NCBI RefSeq assembly: GCF_030052815.1
Contig: NC_079496.1
Coordinates: 13,841,100-13,905,099, forward strand
DNA from: Hevea brasiliensis
Lineage: Eukaryota > Streptophyta > Magnoliopsida > Malpighiales > Euphorbiaceae
DNA length: 64,000 nucleotides
Reading direction: 5' to 3'
Shown here one piece after another: positions 1 through 12,054 of this stretch. The notes beneath the pieces were generated by a model. That model searched no databases and was not told the origin of the DNA. It worked only from the letters and a program-made list of their open reading frames with translations. The position numbers and the translations under genes are program-made. Numbering within the stretch: the stretch's first letter is position 1; each line of letters opens with the position of its first letter.

Positions 1-59
1 TTTGATTTGTTACATATCTTATTTAATTGTTCATTTTAGGATTCTAAGGTTTCGGGAGA

Positions 60-535
60 GGACTCAGGTAAGAGGATTAGAATTGTATATTAGAATTTTG
101 CTAAGAGGATTCGGGTAAGGACTCTCTCCTGACCTCTCATAATATGTATATTAGAATTTTTATTAAGAGGATTCGGGTAAGGACTCTTTCCCGATCTCTT
201 GAAATGTGTATATTAGGATTTTGCTAAGAGTATTCGGGTAAGGACTCTCTCCCAACCTCTCAAAATATGTATATTAAAATTTTTATTAAGAGGATTCGGG
301 TAAGGATTCTCTCCCAATCTCTTAAAATGTGTATATTAGAATTTTGTTGAGTGAACTCTGGTAAGAACTCTCTCTCGATCTCTTGAAATGTGTATATTAG
401 GATTTTGCTAAGAGGATTCGGGTAAGGACTCTCTCCCGACCTCTCAAAATGTATATATTAGAATTTTTGTTAAGAGGATTCGGGTGAGGACTCCCTTCCA
501 ATCTCTTAAAATGTGTATATTAGAATTTTATTTAC
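60..535 (-). repeat. LTR subrepeats of about 59 bp (118-bp double unit)
   Basis: The phrase AGAGGATTCGGGTAAGGACT and close variants recurs about every 59 bases, in alternating half-units of slightly different sequence. It is the reverse complement of the repeats at 48048-48665 and 26050-26230. It lies downstream of the sense TATA box, in the R/U5 part of the LTR. Confidence 0.85.
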
Positions 536-1280
536 CGAACTTCTCTCAACCTATTATGACTCCTCATTTTGAACCTTCTAGACATCTTATTTCGGAAGTT
601 CTCGTTCGAACTGGATCCCAAATCCCGATCTCATTTCTTTTTGGAGCTAGATTGAATAACTAAACTTCCAATTCATCTGTACTATTCCTAATCATTTTTA
701 CCCTGATCGGGAATCTCCACATTGTTTTCTCCTATCTGTACTCCTTATGGTACTTACAGAATGTAAGTATCCTGAATTATTCTCTTTTTTTTCACAAAAT
801 AACGTAAAGAAATCAAAGACAACGTAAAAATAAAAGGTAAAACTCATGGACGTCATAAAAAGTGAAGTAAGTCCAGTTTCGACATAAACTTATTCTGAAG
901 ATTTGTTGCGACAAACTATGCCATGAACACTTGAGAATGATAAATCGAACGCTTACCTGTAGAAAAGGCTGCAGCAACGAGTAAGCTGGTATCGATGTCG
1001 GCACCACTAACACTGAGATAGTAAGGTGATTTTGAGGAGTTATAAACAACTAAAGTGAGATTTTCTTGAGAAACGGTGATTAAATTCCCAAGACTGTGCA
1101 AGGTTATCCAAAGTATGGATTGCAAGCTCTATAGTTTCTGTGGTAAGATCCTTCAAAAAACTTGTTTCTAAAGTCTCTAGGAACCTTGAGAGTTTTAGAT
1201 TAAAAATCAAGCTACAGCAAAAATTCCGGGGTTTCTCCTCAATAATCACCGTTCCCCCTTTTCATAGTGTTGCATGCAGG

Positions 1281-1288
1281 TATTTATA
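1281..1288 (-). promoter_or_regulatory. TATA box of the LTR sense promoter, copy A
   Basis: The minus strand reads CCTATAAATACCTGCATGC, matching the TATA context at 25015-25022 in the 5' LTR of the large element. Transcription would run leftwards out of the window. Confidence 0.6.
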
Positions 1289-1988
1289 GGAGATGAGTAC
1301 TCAAAACAGAGGGCCAGGATTCCATCAGGAGGAGACGAAAGGCCTAGATTCAAAGGGACATAATCCGACGTCTTGGAATTAAAGAGAATCAAAATTGAGG
1401 GTTAGGATTCAGTTAGAAATTTTTGTCCTTTCGCCCCTTAATCCAACGGTCAAGGGTCTTGCCTTATAAAATGGATCCAAGGGCTGGGAACAAAAAGCAT
1501 AGAATTTGTCATTTATTTTTTATCCGAAGGCCTCAAATCCATCCTTACAATTATAATCAACGGTATAAATCGAGATGTACTGGGTTGCTTTAACCGTTTG
1601 GAATCCAACGGCTGGGAGTGTGTCCTTACAAATGAGATGTGTGGTGAAGATTGGATCGTGCCTGCAATGCTTTAACTGACTCTGATCTGATAGTGGAGGG
1701 AGCTAGTGTTTATGAATTAAAGGTCATGATTAGAAGCTATTTAACTCCCTGAGTTCCCCGATCTCCATAGGTCGTCCTTCCCTTTTTCGATCTTCTCATT
1801 GTGACTGACTGATCTTAGAATTATTATTCTGATCTCTATTTTCTTTTGCATATGGTCTTTTCTACTTTCCCAATCTCTTTTTGTTTTCTGACCTCCTTTT
1901 CATCCCTTCTCTGTGTTGGTCAAAGCAATAAATTTTTCGATTGCCGATGAGCCGCTTCGAGTTCTGCATGCAATGAATGCCACGGCCC

Positions 1989-1996
1989 TATATATA
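1989..1996 (+). promoter_or_regulatory. TATA box of antisense unit 1, copy A
   Basis: GGCCCTATATATATGC lies about 55 bases upstream of the first ATG of unit 1. The same box at the same spacing occurs in copies B (24341-24349) and C (46309-46317), on the strand opposite to the LTR sense direction. Confidence 0.5.
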
Positions 1997-2051
1997 TGCT
2001 AACGAATTTTTCTTCGCATACTCACAACTTTCTTCCTTCGGTGAATCTTCA

Positions 2052-2510
2052 ATGTTTTATTTCCCAGTTCTTGGCTTTTCTGGCAAGAATTCTTCTCACG
2101 ACAGCCACTTTAATCTTTTTTCGAATGTTTTCTTTGTTCATCTTTTGAAAATGAGCAATTCCGGTGATTCGAGGTTTATGAGGGCGTCATCTGATGCTGG
2201 TGAGGGAACTGGACTAATTGATCGATTAAGGTCGAAACTGACTACCGCACCGATCTCGGATCGGCTCATCGGTATGGCTTGCAGACCGATCTCTGACAAG
2301 AGGACCGCTAATTTCAATTTTAATATCGGTGACCGCCTCTTAAAGTTCATTTTTCTCCTCACCATATCAGGGGTCCCGATCACAGCTCGGTTCTAGTCGA
2401 TGACATCAACAATGACACTGCTCAATATCATGAGAGTCATAGTCACCCCATCTAAGCTGTACATTTGTCTAGTATTTATTGTTGGCTTTCTAATCAAACA
2501 CATCTTTTGA
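2052..2510 (+). pseudogene. LTR antisense unit 1, unknown protein, copy A
   Basis: This reading frame runs opposite to the LTR and matches the 152-codon ORF of copy B (23827-24285) along its length. Shared blocks include EGTGLI, the ISDKR/ISNKR region with ANFNFN/ANFNLN, the LLKFI block, [16 protein letters not shown] and the C-terminal FLIKHIF/FLIKHVF. I chose the ATG at 2052 because it matches the copy B start; an upstream ATG at 1977 would lie in front of the TATA box. A TAG at about 2394, where copy B reads through, interrupts it. A 3' region with AATAAAA follows near 2665. No known domain was recognised. Function is unknown. Confidence 0.55.
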
Positions 2511-2954
2511 TTCAGCCACAAGACTAGGCTTTGACACAGGCCTATTGTGTGACACTTTGGGTTCGGGAGTAGTCCAGGTTAGGTAGAATGTAGTGTAAGG
2601 ACATTTGTAATTACCGATCTTGAGAGATCGCCCAAATGATGTAATCTGACCTTTTGGAAATGTAATAAAATCTATTATTAAAATTTGGATATACTTATTC
2701 TGTTTTTATTATTGCATTGGTTATTATTCCGATCTCTGATAAATGTGCCCGATCTGATCCCTCGACGAATCGCCATTTTACCGACCTGTTGGTTTGAAAC
2801 CTTATTCTATCTGATGATCTTTGTTAACCAATCTTATTTGTCCGACCTTTTACTATGTTTCTGAAATCTTCTTTTGATGTGTCATTGAAACGGCCCCTGT
2901 CCTACTAACCAATGCGTCCTTTGGGGCTCCGTGAGCATTTAATGCTCAGGCGAG

Positions 2955-2962
2955 TATAAATA
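2955..2962 (+). promoter_or_regulatory. TATA box of antisense unit 2, copy A
   Basis: GAGTATAAATAGG is followed by a conserved leader (TTTGCTCCCTTATGTCATTT) and then the unit 2 start about 160 bases on. It matches copies B (23359-23366) and C (45864-45871). Confidence 0.6.
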
Positions 2963-3119
2963 GGAAAGGGGTTAGCCATTTGCTCCCTTATGTCATTTTT
3001 AAACTTTCTTTTAGCTACTTCGACACTCTCCCTTATGTTTTAGAGTTTTTCGGCGCTGATTTATACTTCGGTAAGGGCTTTAATCTTTTTTCGATCAATT
3101 TTATCTGTCACCTTTGAAA

Positions 3120-4900
3120 ATAAGTGGTACCAATGGTCAGAGAGCTGCTAGTCCTCCTTCTGTTCACATCTCATGGACATCGGACGAAGGTGAGGTGGCC
3201 AGACTGAGTGACTGACCCGAACCTTCTACAACCACTGTCCCAGCCCATGGTCGGGTGACTAAATCAAAACAAGCATCGTCTTCAGGGAAAGAGAACTTAC
3301 CCGTGGACGAGTTACCATCGGTTCTCAAGGAGACCGATCTCCCGTCCATTAGCCAAGAGTACAACCTTCCAACTAACTCCTTTGAACTTATCAGATGTTA
3401 TGGCGATCTCCGAGCCGATCATTTCTTGAAAGAAACCGACCTGATCATGGTATATGAAGAACAATTGAAGGCCAAGCTTCAATTTCCCCTGAACAAATTC
3501 TTTATAGCCATTCTGAAGTTCCATCATGTCTGCGTAGCCCAAGTACATCTGAACTCCTGGTGGATTCTGGTGGCTTTCAGAGGCTTTTGCCGAGCTAAAA
3601 AGCTCGAGCCTACAGCTAAGGTTTTTATCGAGTTGCATAGGCTCGCTAGGCGGAAGAATGATGAATATTGGTTTTTCCAAGCCAAGCTAAACTGTGGGCT
3701 CTTCACCGATCTCCCTTCTTCATTGAAGAACTAGAAAAATCAGTTTTTCATATTGAGGAGCAAGGACCCGAATGGCTTTAAGGGCATCCCGCGTAGTTGG
3801 TAGTATTTGGTTCCTTCAGTTCCAAAGAAGATCACCCTAAATAAAGATGAGGACGCCATGGTGAAGGAGTTGAAGGATCAGGTGGCCACTCACAAGTACT
3901 CTTGTTTGGACACGGTTATGGCCGAACTGAAATGGTGGTTAATGCAAATGATCGCCCATGAGGACTATGAGCTGCAACTCTCTGACCTCAGCCCTGGGAT
4001 CGGTATAATCTAAATCTTCAGTCTCCTAACTTTGGTGATCTCACTAACTTATCCTCTGTGCAGGTATGGCGGGAGGCGAAAGTACAAAGGACAGCCGCAA
4101 GCGAAAGAGGGAGCTCCCCCAGAAAGTGCAGGAGATGAAGATTGTTGCTGCTGCTACTCAGACACCGAGGCGGGACTTGGCAGAAGTACCGAGCTCTCCG
4201 TTCTGACCTCCAGAGCAGTCAGTCTCAGAGGTAGAAGTGGTTCTTTCTCCACCTCAATAGGCCGAACATCCACCTCTGACAGTCTCTTCAAGTGCAGAAG
4301 GGGGGCCTTCCCGACCGGCAGTAAGGACTCTTTCTCGAGGTGCTCAGGTCCTTATCCATTCACTGGAAAGGAACCGTTCTGTTTGGGGTAATCTCAACCT
4401 TGCCAAGGTCCTGGGTGCCACCATCTATGTTCAAGAAGATCGGAATAGATTGGCCCAGGATAACATCGACGAACTTCTGGCTCAGATGATGAGCCTAGGT
4501 TTGGAGGCCATTTTGAACCAACATTTGATCAGAGAAAAAGCTCATCTCTTGAGACAGCAGATTCTGAAGGCGATCCAGGATGCATCTTCCGCCAAGGCCC
4601 AACTCTCCACTGCCCAGGACTACATCACCAAGATAGAAGGTCAGACGAAATCTTATGAAAAAAGGATAGCTGAACTGGAGCGGGAACTTCAAGATGCTCG
4701 AGCCTGCCAATTTACCGATGTCGCTTAACTTACCGAAGAGATCAAGGCCAAGGAAAAAGAGGCTCTGGCGAGAGAGGTTGGTGCTTATGTGAATGCACAT
4801 GGCGATCTTTTGGCAGAACTCGCGAAGCGCCATCTTGAGGAAGACTTCTCTTGGATGGTGGATCTCGTCCCAAGAGCTGAAGAAGACAGTGAGGAGGAGC

Positions 4901-4939
<39 letters not shown>

Positions 4940-4993
4940 GAGATTGAAAATGTATCTGAAGGGCAGGTTAGGGGAAACTCTCCTGCCGAATGA
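3120..4993 (+). pseudogene. LTR antisense unit 2, PF04195-like coiled-coil protein, copy A
   Basis: This is a two-exon gene opposite to the LTR. Exon 1 is 3120-4002, the intron is 4003-4063 (GT...CAG, 61 bp), and exon 2 is 4064-4993. Splicing joins a split Gly codon to an ATG and keeps the frame of the conserved protein. Exon 1 has the block ending FPLNKFFIAILKFHHVCVAQ, then LNSWWILVAFRGFC, a WFFQAK block and LPSSLKN, resembling the plant 'putative gypsy type transposon' family (PF04195). Exon 2 starts basic (SRKRKRE) and continues as a Glu/Lys-rich coiled coil. Lesions: the start codon is ATA where copies B and C have ATG; there are several stops, including TAG at 3732 and TAA at about 4726; and a GA microsatellite (about 4903-4934) shifts the frame, leaving the conserved PAE-stop tail out of frame. 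Confidence 0.75.
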
Positions 4994-5678
4994 CTCGTAT
5001 ATTTTTTATATTTTGAAATGAATCTAAGTCTTTTCATGCTCAATTTTCTTGATGAGATCGGAAAACATCGAAACCAAATTGCCTGAGTACTTAATCAATT
5101 GAATACAGTTGAACATTAAACCTGAGATCGATTATTAATCATAAAACACCAAGCCACCTAGAGAGATCGAAAAACCATTACACGTGAACATGAAATTGGA
5201 CAGTGCTGTGACTGAATATCGACTGAAACCTCATGAAAACATTTGAAGAGTGCTTCGGTAGAATTGTAAAGATTTGAAAATGACTTGAGCTTATTAGGGT
5301 CGGAATCATTATTTAGCGATCGGATAAAACCTTAGCTTTGAATGTTTGGACAATTCGAGCGAGATACTAGATCACAACACTATATGCAGATTTGGAATTT
5401 TGAGGTATTTGAACATAGAGAGATTGAAAAATAATAGCATGTAAGATTGAATGGTCCAGAGATCCAGTATCAATCTAAATACATCGGATAAAGGCAAAGA
5501 GACCGGGAAGCAATTTAACTTGAACGTGAGATCGAGTTATTCCGAAGATAAACCGTTGCTGAGTTCGGAAAAGTGATCTGTGATCGGGTCATCGGTTGGG
5601 ATCGGATAACGTAATGAAATTTCAATTTTAAAAGAACATTGTATTTGAGGATCGACCAAAAAAAATATGGTGTCTACA

Positions 5679-6730
5679 ATCATACAACCATTTTTTTCAT
5701 TTTAAAATTTTAAATGACAATTAATGCATTACCATAAACAAAATACAGAAAGAGAAGAAAGGCCATCAGCCACTGTACGTACAATAAATAGATTTTGACT
5801 GTTGATTATACATGATGGGACTCACATAAAATATATCATAATTTTGTTACACATATAATAATTGTATTATAAAATTTCTCGCATCAATAGCTAGAGGTGT
5901 TTTTCTTCACTTACTTTTTTTCTGGAAGTTATTGTTTTCTTTCCATAAAATTGAGATAATATGTGCTTGGAAATCATAAATATTTAATCCACTATATGAT
6001 TTTTCATCACCTTGGTTTTGCATTCCGTATCCTCCTACTAGAATTTAGAAGACCACTCATTTTAAGATGAGTAACAAAAACTACTAAATGCTTGGGACTG
6101 AAATCACTATATGTTAGGAAAAGCACATTATACAATTGTTCCAAACCATGTTAATAAGCTTCTAAATTTTGTTAAAAAATACTAATTTAATCACAAACTA
6201 ATCGTAATATATCTAATTTAATTATTCACTTACAAGAGATTATCAAATGCCCATGCTTTCATTCACATGAATGTAAATGATTGTCTTTATATGTATGTGA
6301 ATTAATGTAAAGTGCACCATTTTTTAATGCACTACTTTTTTTTTAAGAGAATGAAAAAGTATCTAATAATTATCCACTTAAATATATGGAATTCAGTCCA
6401 TATTTTGCAATTTTTTAGTCTGTACATATGCAAACGCAAATATGTTTTACAATAATTTTATGAATTTTGTTCCTAAGAAAATTGACTTAAAAGAATAAAA
6501 TTTTGAAATTATACCTAAAAATTATTATTTTGTGATAGTAAATTTTCATCCATAAAATTAATGTACTAAGAGCATTCAATAATTATTTTTAAAATGAATA
6601 TCAAATTATTAGAATAAAGTTTAAAAATAATTTGATAATTATTTTCAAACTATTCTAAATAAAAACTGATTATTTTAAGCTAGCAAAGTGAGGGTTGGTT
6701 TTTTACATACAAAGATTAGAATTAGAAAGC
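5679..6730. repeat. Array unit 0: diverged host segment without LTR or F-box gene
   Basis: Three stretches match the tandem units to the right. 5710-5880 matches 8222-8390, 11810-11980 and 15205-15370. 5945-6450 matches 58846-59220. 6500-6725 matches 10000-10200 and 13595-13795. At about 5958 the sequence ATATGTGCTTGG is uninterrupted, where units A-C carry an LTR. It therefore represents the empty insertion site. No gene was seen. Confidence 0.7.
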
Positions 6731-8145
6731 AAAATTTGCAAATTCTCCTTAAATTATATATGTGTGTGTATGCATACGCACATTTTCATAAAGAAGATCA
6801 AGGGCTAATTATAATTTGCACAAGGGAGGGCTTGAATCAAACTGCGAGGGCCAATTCAATTTCGGTTTTGATGGTTATAGCATGGTTTTGATCTCAATTA
6901 GAATTTTAGTTTAATTCCATTTTATTTAATTTTAATTGGACCAAATCTCCGGTTTCAACGGAGGAAGGATTGAAATCAACTATCTTTTAAGAAGATTTCA
7001 GTTCTATAAATTATTAACTGGTTCTAATTTTGAAATTAACTAGATTGGTTTCAATTTAATTCTATATTCAATTCAGACCGTAGGCATGTTTACTTAAATA
7101 AGACTTCTTTTTTTACATAGTATAAGTTAAGAACCTTAAGACCTATGTTGTAGAAAGGAAAGTTAAGGAAAGAAAAATGAGTAGAATTCTAAGGAAAGTA
7201 AAATTCCTATGGAAAGGAAAATTATTATTTTTCTTTCAAGGAAATGAAAAGAAAGGAATTGTTACATTTTTGTTTTTTCGTCTATATTGAATAAATAAAA
7301 TTATATTAAAAAAATAACCATTTGAGGAAAAAAAAAAAGGGCGCGCATATAGGGAAAACAAAACAATTAACATTGTTTTTCACTCTTTTGTGTGGCAAAC
7401 AAAATGGCTCCACCAAAATTCTAACAATTTTTTTCTTTCCCCTTTTCCTTTTTACAAAATGGGGAATTGAACTTTTTTTTTTCTTTTTTGCTTTCTTTTT
7501 ACTTCTAACAAAACAAGGAAATTGACTTCTTTTTTTTTTTTTTTTTTTTCCTTCTCTTGCCATTTTCCTTTTTATTTTCCTCACTGTAAAACAGGTCCTG
7601 AAAGCCTATTTTGTAGAAAGAAAAGTTAGGAAAATAAAAATGATTGGAATTGTAAGAAAAATAAAATCTTTATGGAAAGAAAATTATTATTTCCCTTACA
7701 AATCTTTTCCTTAAGGAAAGGAAGTGATTTTGTGTATTTCCATGTCTTGATGAAAACAAAAATGTGGAGAGAAAGTTATTACATTTTTACTATTGTATAC
7801 ATATTGAATAAATAAGATTATATTAAAAATGATTAACTTGAATAGTATGATAGATTATTTATAATATAATTTTACAGTTGAATAATTTTTTATTCAATAA
7901 GTTATTTATAATAAAATTATACTAGTTGAGTAGTAATTTATCCAGATTAAATCTATGGATTGCTATATATATTTGAATACATATTTTAGTTATGCATTTT
8001 CAATTTGAAATTAAAAAATAAAATAAAAGTTTTTAAAATTAAAAATTAAAATAAAATAATTAAAAAGCACATAGAGAAAAAATTGAAAAATTAACACTGC
8101 TTTCCACTCTTTTCTGTTCAAGTTGAAATTGATCTAATAATAACC
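6731..8145. other. AT-rich intergenic DNA with an imperfect duplication
   Basis: No credible gene was seen. 7130-7310 and 7600-7830 are diverged direct copies, both with GTAGAAAG, purine-rich GGAAAG runs, ATTATTATTT and TATTGAATAAATAA blocks. Between them are long poly-A/poly-T and GGAAA tracts that produce spurious Lys-rich or Phe-rich frames. Confidence 0.6.
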
Positions 8146-8469
8146 AAGAACTAACTGTTATATGACTAATGTATTTTTAAGGAATTTCTATCGTCTTCAT
8201 TAAGGAAAATATTTGATTATTAATGCATTACCATAAACAAAATACAGAAAGAAAAGATGGCCACCAACTTTGTATGTACAATGTATAGATTTTAACTATT
8301 GATTATGATTGAACCAATATAAAATCTACCATAATAAATTGCTATAACAAAACCATTATACATATAACTTTTCTACTCTAAAATTTCTCCTATTGATAGC
8401 TTGTTGGGTTTGTCATTTTCTTTTTCTGATAATTTTCTTTTTCCTTTCCAAAAAAATAAGTTAATACGT

Positions 8470-9715
8470 TGTACACAGTATATTTTTTCCTGACCAATAA
8501 AATCTTTTTTTAGACACTATATATTGTTTGGCCCTATAAAAATTTTTAAATAATAATAATAATAAATAAAATTTAATTAATTAAAAAACATAAAAATATA
8601 ATTTTATCGATTGGGTTGTTGTTTTCATTATTACTTTAATTCTAATTTAATTTTCAATTTTATTTTGATTTTACTTCTAATTCCCTAGCTCATTTAAGTT
8701 TTTTAATTAAATTTCACTTTTATTTTAAATCTAATTTGTAATTTGATTTTAATTTTAACCATCAATTTTATAAAAATTTAATTTCATTCTTTAGATTTAA
8801 AATTTAATTATTAAAAAAATAAAAAAAAGAGTAAAATTGTTTTAATTAATCCTCGTCCTTTTATTTTCCTTTTAATTTTATTTCTTAGGTATTAGATTTA
8901 AGAGAATAAAAAAAAATTTAATTTTTTAATCTTAACCTTTAATTTTCTTACGATTTAATTTTCACCCATAGATTAAAAATTAGTTAAATTATTTTACGCC
9001 TTTTAATCTTGACCCTTAATTTTTGTAAGAGTTAATTTAGACCTTAGGATTAAAAGTAAAAATGACAACATGGTACAAAAAGATTTTAGCCATCTATTTT
9101 CTTAGGATTTAATTTTCCACCCTTATTAGGAGTTGGTTAAAGTAATTTTTGTACATTTTAATGTAGGCCTTTTATTTGTGTAAGAATAAATCTAGACCCT
9201 TAAATCAAAAGTAATAAAACAAAATAGTTCCAAATTAATCCTAGCCATTAAATATTTAGAGAATTAATTGGAGACCATTAGATGCAAAGTTTGTTAAAGA
9301 GGAAAAGACAAATTTAGTACTCTTAAATCTTGACCCTTGATCTCTTTTGTAAGGATAATTTCCCCACCATTAGATTAAAATTAGTTAAAGAGATAAAAAT
9401 AAATAATGTACATTTTAATCTTAGTCCTTACTTTTTGTAAGGATAAATCTAGACCATTAGATTAAAGAGAAATGAGAACAAAATTAGTATTACTCAATCT
9501 TAGCCTTTAATTTCTTCCTCTTTAATTTTTGGTCTTTAAATTGAAAATAATAATAAATAAATAAGAGAAATAAAAATATAATTTATACCTTTTAATCCCA
9601 ACCCTCCATTTTCTCTCCTTAAATCCACACTCTTTATTTTAGGGTTTTAAACCCTCTATAAATACCTAATTGGTGTTACAAAAGGGTAGAGTTTTAGACA
9701 AAATGGCCCTCTTGA

Positions 9716-9749
<34 letters not shown>

Positions 9750-9992
9750 GTATATATATGTGTGTATATATATACACACACACACATATAAAGGGAATCC
9801 AAAAAATGTTTCAGGGATTGTCGTTTGGCCCTCTCCCTTCGCTTTCCCAACCTCTGCCTAACGCTGCTCAACGCTGCTCAACGCCACTCTTATACGCAGT
9901 CCTTGATCAAAATCAGTTTCCACTTTGGAATAAAGTCTTCCGTCAAAATCGATTTCCTTTTGATTTCTCCCCACAAAATCAACAGACCCACA
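8470..9992 (+). mobile_element. Truncated old Tat-type LTR in unit A
   Basis: The start TTGTACACAGTATATTTT after TAATACGT corresponds to the LTR start at 15455 and, more distantly, to TGTAGACACCATATTTTGG at 20667. A TATA box (CTATAAATACCTAATTGG) lies near 9655, about 1.19 kb from the LTR start. Upstream of it are degenerate repeats of about 85 bp. The right end is a deletion junction with host flank near 9992, so the 3' LTR end is missing. There is no coding content. Confidence 0.65.
9717..9790. repeat. (AT)n/(GT)n/(CA)n microsatellite
   Basis: Pure AT alternation for about 30 bases is followed by mixed TATG, GTGTATAT and ACACAC blocks. The orthologous place in unit B (13318-13382) has a different composition and length. 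It lies just after the LTR TATA box. Confidence 0.9.
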
Positions 9993-10349
9993 AATAATTA
10001 TCGCTAAAATTATCATTTTGTGATGATAAATTTTCACTCATAAAAATTAATGTGCATTCAATAATTATTTTAAAAATGAGTATCATATTATTAGAATCTA
10101 ATTTAAAGTAATTCGATAATCATTTTCAAACTATTCTAAAAAAAGTCAATTATTTTTAAGCTATCAAAGTGAGGGTTGGTTTTGTACATACAAAGATTAG
10201 GTTATGTATAAAAATATATGTAGGTGGTTTTCTATTGGTTGGTAATAAGAATTTTTTGCTATTAAATAAATGAAGTAATGAGTAATATTAACGTAATTGA
10301 ATAAGAAATACCCAAAAAAAAAAAATTAAAGTCATTAGGGATTGAGAGA

Positions 10350-11361
10350 CAAAGAATTATGAAAAATGATTTTGTATAATGCTTTCGCAACATGATGAGG
10401 GTTACTATAGGCAGAGAAGAATACGTAAAAGAGGACACTGCACACAGTCAAAACTTTAACAGCATACAACTCTAGTAGGAATTATGAACAAGTGAACCAA
10501 TTATTTAATCAAAATTAGGCTCCATGCCAAAGTCAATATCAACCTCTAACATATCAGATTGATTACTCAAGTGAGAATAACTAACGTCGCCTTCAAGAGC
10601 CTTAACTTTGGTCCCTCAATCCATAAAAAATCATTTATAAAATTACACTTATCAAGAACCAAATTCTTTAGGCTTGAGTTTTGGTATACAAATCCCGAAG
10701 TGATGCAACCTTCTTTAAACTAAAACTCTTTAGCAGAGGAAATTTTAATAACAAGGCCTTGAATGAAACTATATTTATTTCTAGCCACCCCAAAGATATC
10801 CTTTTCAAGATCGGAAAATTATTGAACCTAGACGCATCAAAATTGCATGAGAATAATTTCAATGACTCAAGACCCACATGTTGATAAACCTGGATGATTC
10901 TCAAGATTGTTAACTTCTTTCCCGGTAGGATAAGAGAAGTCGAGTTCTAACTCCCTCACATTTCTTGAAATGGCTAAAATGACAAAGTTTTGTATGTCTA
11001 TAAGAAAATCCTCTGGTTTTGAGCAAGCTAATGAAAATTTTCGAATATCCTTTTTTGGATATCTTGCAAGTAATCGCCTGATGAAGTCAAAGAAAGAACT
11101 CCTTTGAATTCTTTGGTTCTCATTAGTTTCTTTAAGATTTACAAAAGATTTCCCATCGAACTCTAACCTTGTGGTCTCACGCCAAATGTTGTGCCACTGC
11201 TTAGACAGGATACTTGTTCTTATTTCTTTTTTAAAAGGCAAATAACTAACAGTAAGGACGAGAAGATGGCTTAAGAGCATTGAGAACATGCCTTGGTTAT
11301 TGTTGTTCATGGTTTTGAAGTATCTTTTGGGTGGTGAAGAAGATGCAGTAGGTTTTTTCAT
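10350..11361 (-). pseudogene. F-box/LRR-type pseudogene, copy 1
   Basis: Reading from ATG at 11361 it encodes MKKPTASSSPPKRYF, then an F-box at about residues 25-68 (HLLVLTVSYLP, IRTSILSKQWHNIW), a Ser/Phe-rich linker, and LRR-like text (RNVRELELDFSYP, GLESLKLFSCNF, LKRISLGWLEIN). F-box proteins recruit substrates to SCF ubiquitin ligases through SKP1. A 23-base deletion near 10890, relative to copy 2, shifts the frame after LENH; the LRR part continues in another frame to about 10668. The remaining C-terminal homology (LEVDIDFGM, LLELYAVKVL in copy 2) is further broken by stops. A TATA-like TATATAAATT lies about 35 bases upstream of the ATG. It is a pseudogene, sister to 13905-14941. Confidence 0.75.
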
Positions 11362-11428
11362 ATTGGTATATGTGAACCAGCAAGTAGTGGCAATTTATAT
11401 ATATCTGTCTAAGCAGTGGCACAACAAT

Positions 11429-11575
11429 AAGGACGAGAAGATGACTTAAGAGCATTGAGAACATGCCTTGGTTATTGTTGTTCATGGTTTTGAAGTATCT
11501 TTTGGGTGGTGAAGAAGATGCAGTAGGTTTTTTCATATTGGTATATGTGAACCAGCAAGTAGTGGCAATTTATAT
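11429..11575 (-). repeat. Partial duplicate of the F-box gene 5' end and promoter
   Basis: This stretch repeats 11254-11400 nearly base for base (offset 175). It holds the first 37 or so codons (MKKPTASSSPPKRYF...HLLVLIV) and the upstream TATATAAATT. Between the two copies sits a short segment (11405-11425) that is the inverted complement of 11188-11208 inside the gene. Confidence 0.85.
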
Positions 11576-12054
11576 ATATTTTGGAATTGATGATTAACAA
11601 AAAGGCATGTCATTTTTATATAAAAAAATGAAAAAGAAAAAAATTATTTATTTCCTTTTATTGCAATATTTATTTATTAGGAAAAACAATTAATTATTAA
11701 CTGTATAGAATGAACAGAAATAATACAATCAAGAACTAACTGTTATATGACTAATGTATTTCGAGGAAATTTCTATCGTTTTCATTAAGGAAAATATTTG
11801 ACTACTAGTGCATTACCATAAACAAAATAGAGAAAGTAAAGATAGCTACCAACTCTATATGTACAACGTATAGATTTTGACTATTGATTATGATTGGACC
11901 AATATAAAATCTACCATAATAAATTGCTATAGCAAAAGCATTACACATACAACTTTTCTACTCTAAAATTTACCTCATTGATAGCTTGTGGGGTTTATCA
12001 TTTTCTTTTTCTGATAATTTTCCTTTTCCTTTTCAAAAAAATAAGTTAATATGT

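Larger units (their letters stand above)
1..5678 (-). mobile_element. LTR of a Tat/Ogre-like Ty3/gypsy element, copy A, cut by the window edge
   Basis: This is the same LTR as the complete copies beginning at 20667 and 43185, in reverse orientation. Its 5' end is at 5678, where the strand reads into the complement of TGTAGACACCATATTTT. Its 3' end lies left of the window. It shares with the other copies the subrepeats (60-535), a sense TATA box (1281-1288) and two antisense gene units (2052-2510 and 3120-4993). Whether it is a solo LTR or belongs to a longer element to the left cannot be seen. The bases after 5678 (ATCAT) would be the target-site duplication if a matching copy lies off-window. 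Confidence 0.85.
8146..11690. repeat. Tandem array unit A (about 3.6 kb)
   Basis: The unit starts AAGAACTAACTGTTATATGA, which recurs at 11731 and 15139 (spacings 3,585 and 3,408). It holds host flank, a truncated old LTR (8470-9992), more flank, and an F-box pseudogene on the minus strand. Units A and B share the same LTR truncation junction, so one was copied from the other after that deletion. Confidence 0.8.

Noticed and set aside
4495..5043. 182-codon minus-strand frame in copy A
   Set aside because: It is the complement of the coiled-coil exon 2, whose plus-strand frame is conserved in three copies.
7306..7584. Lys-rich 92-codon frame on the minus strand
   Set aside because: It is produced by poly-T/poly-A and CTTTT tracts; there is no conservation in the duplicated copy at 7600-7830.
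9656..9997. Minus- and plus-strand frames rich in Ile-Tyr (also near 13302, 61444 and 63740)
   Set aside because: They are translations of AT microsatellites and differ between tandem copies in a way no protein would tolerate.
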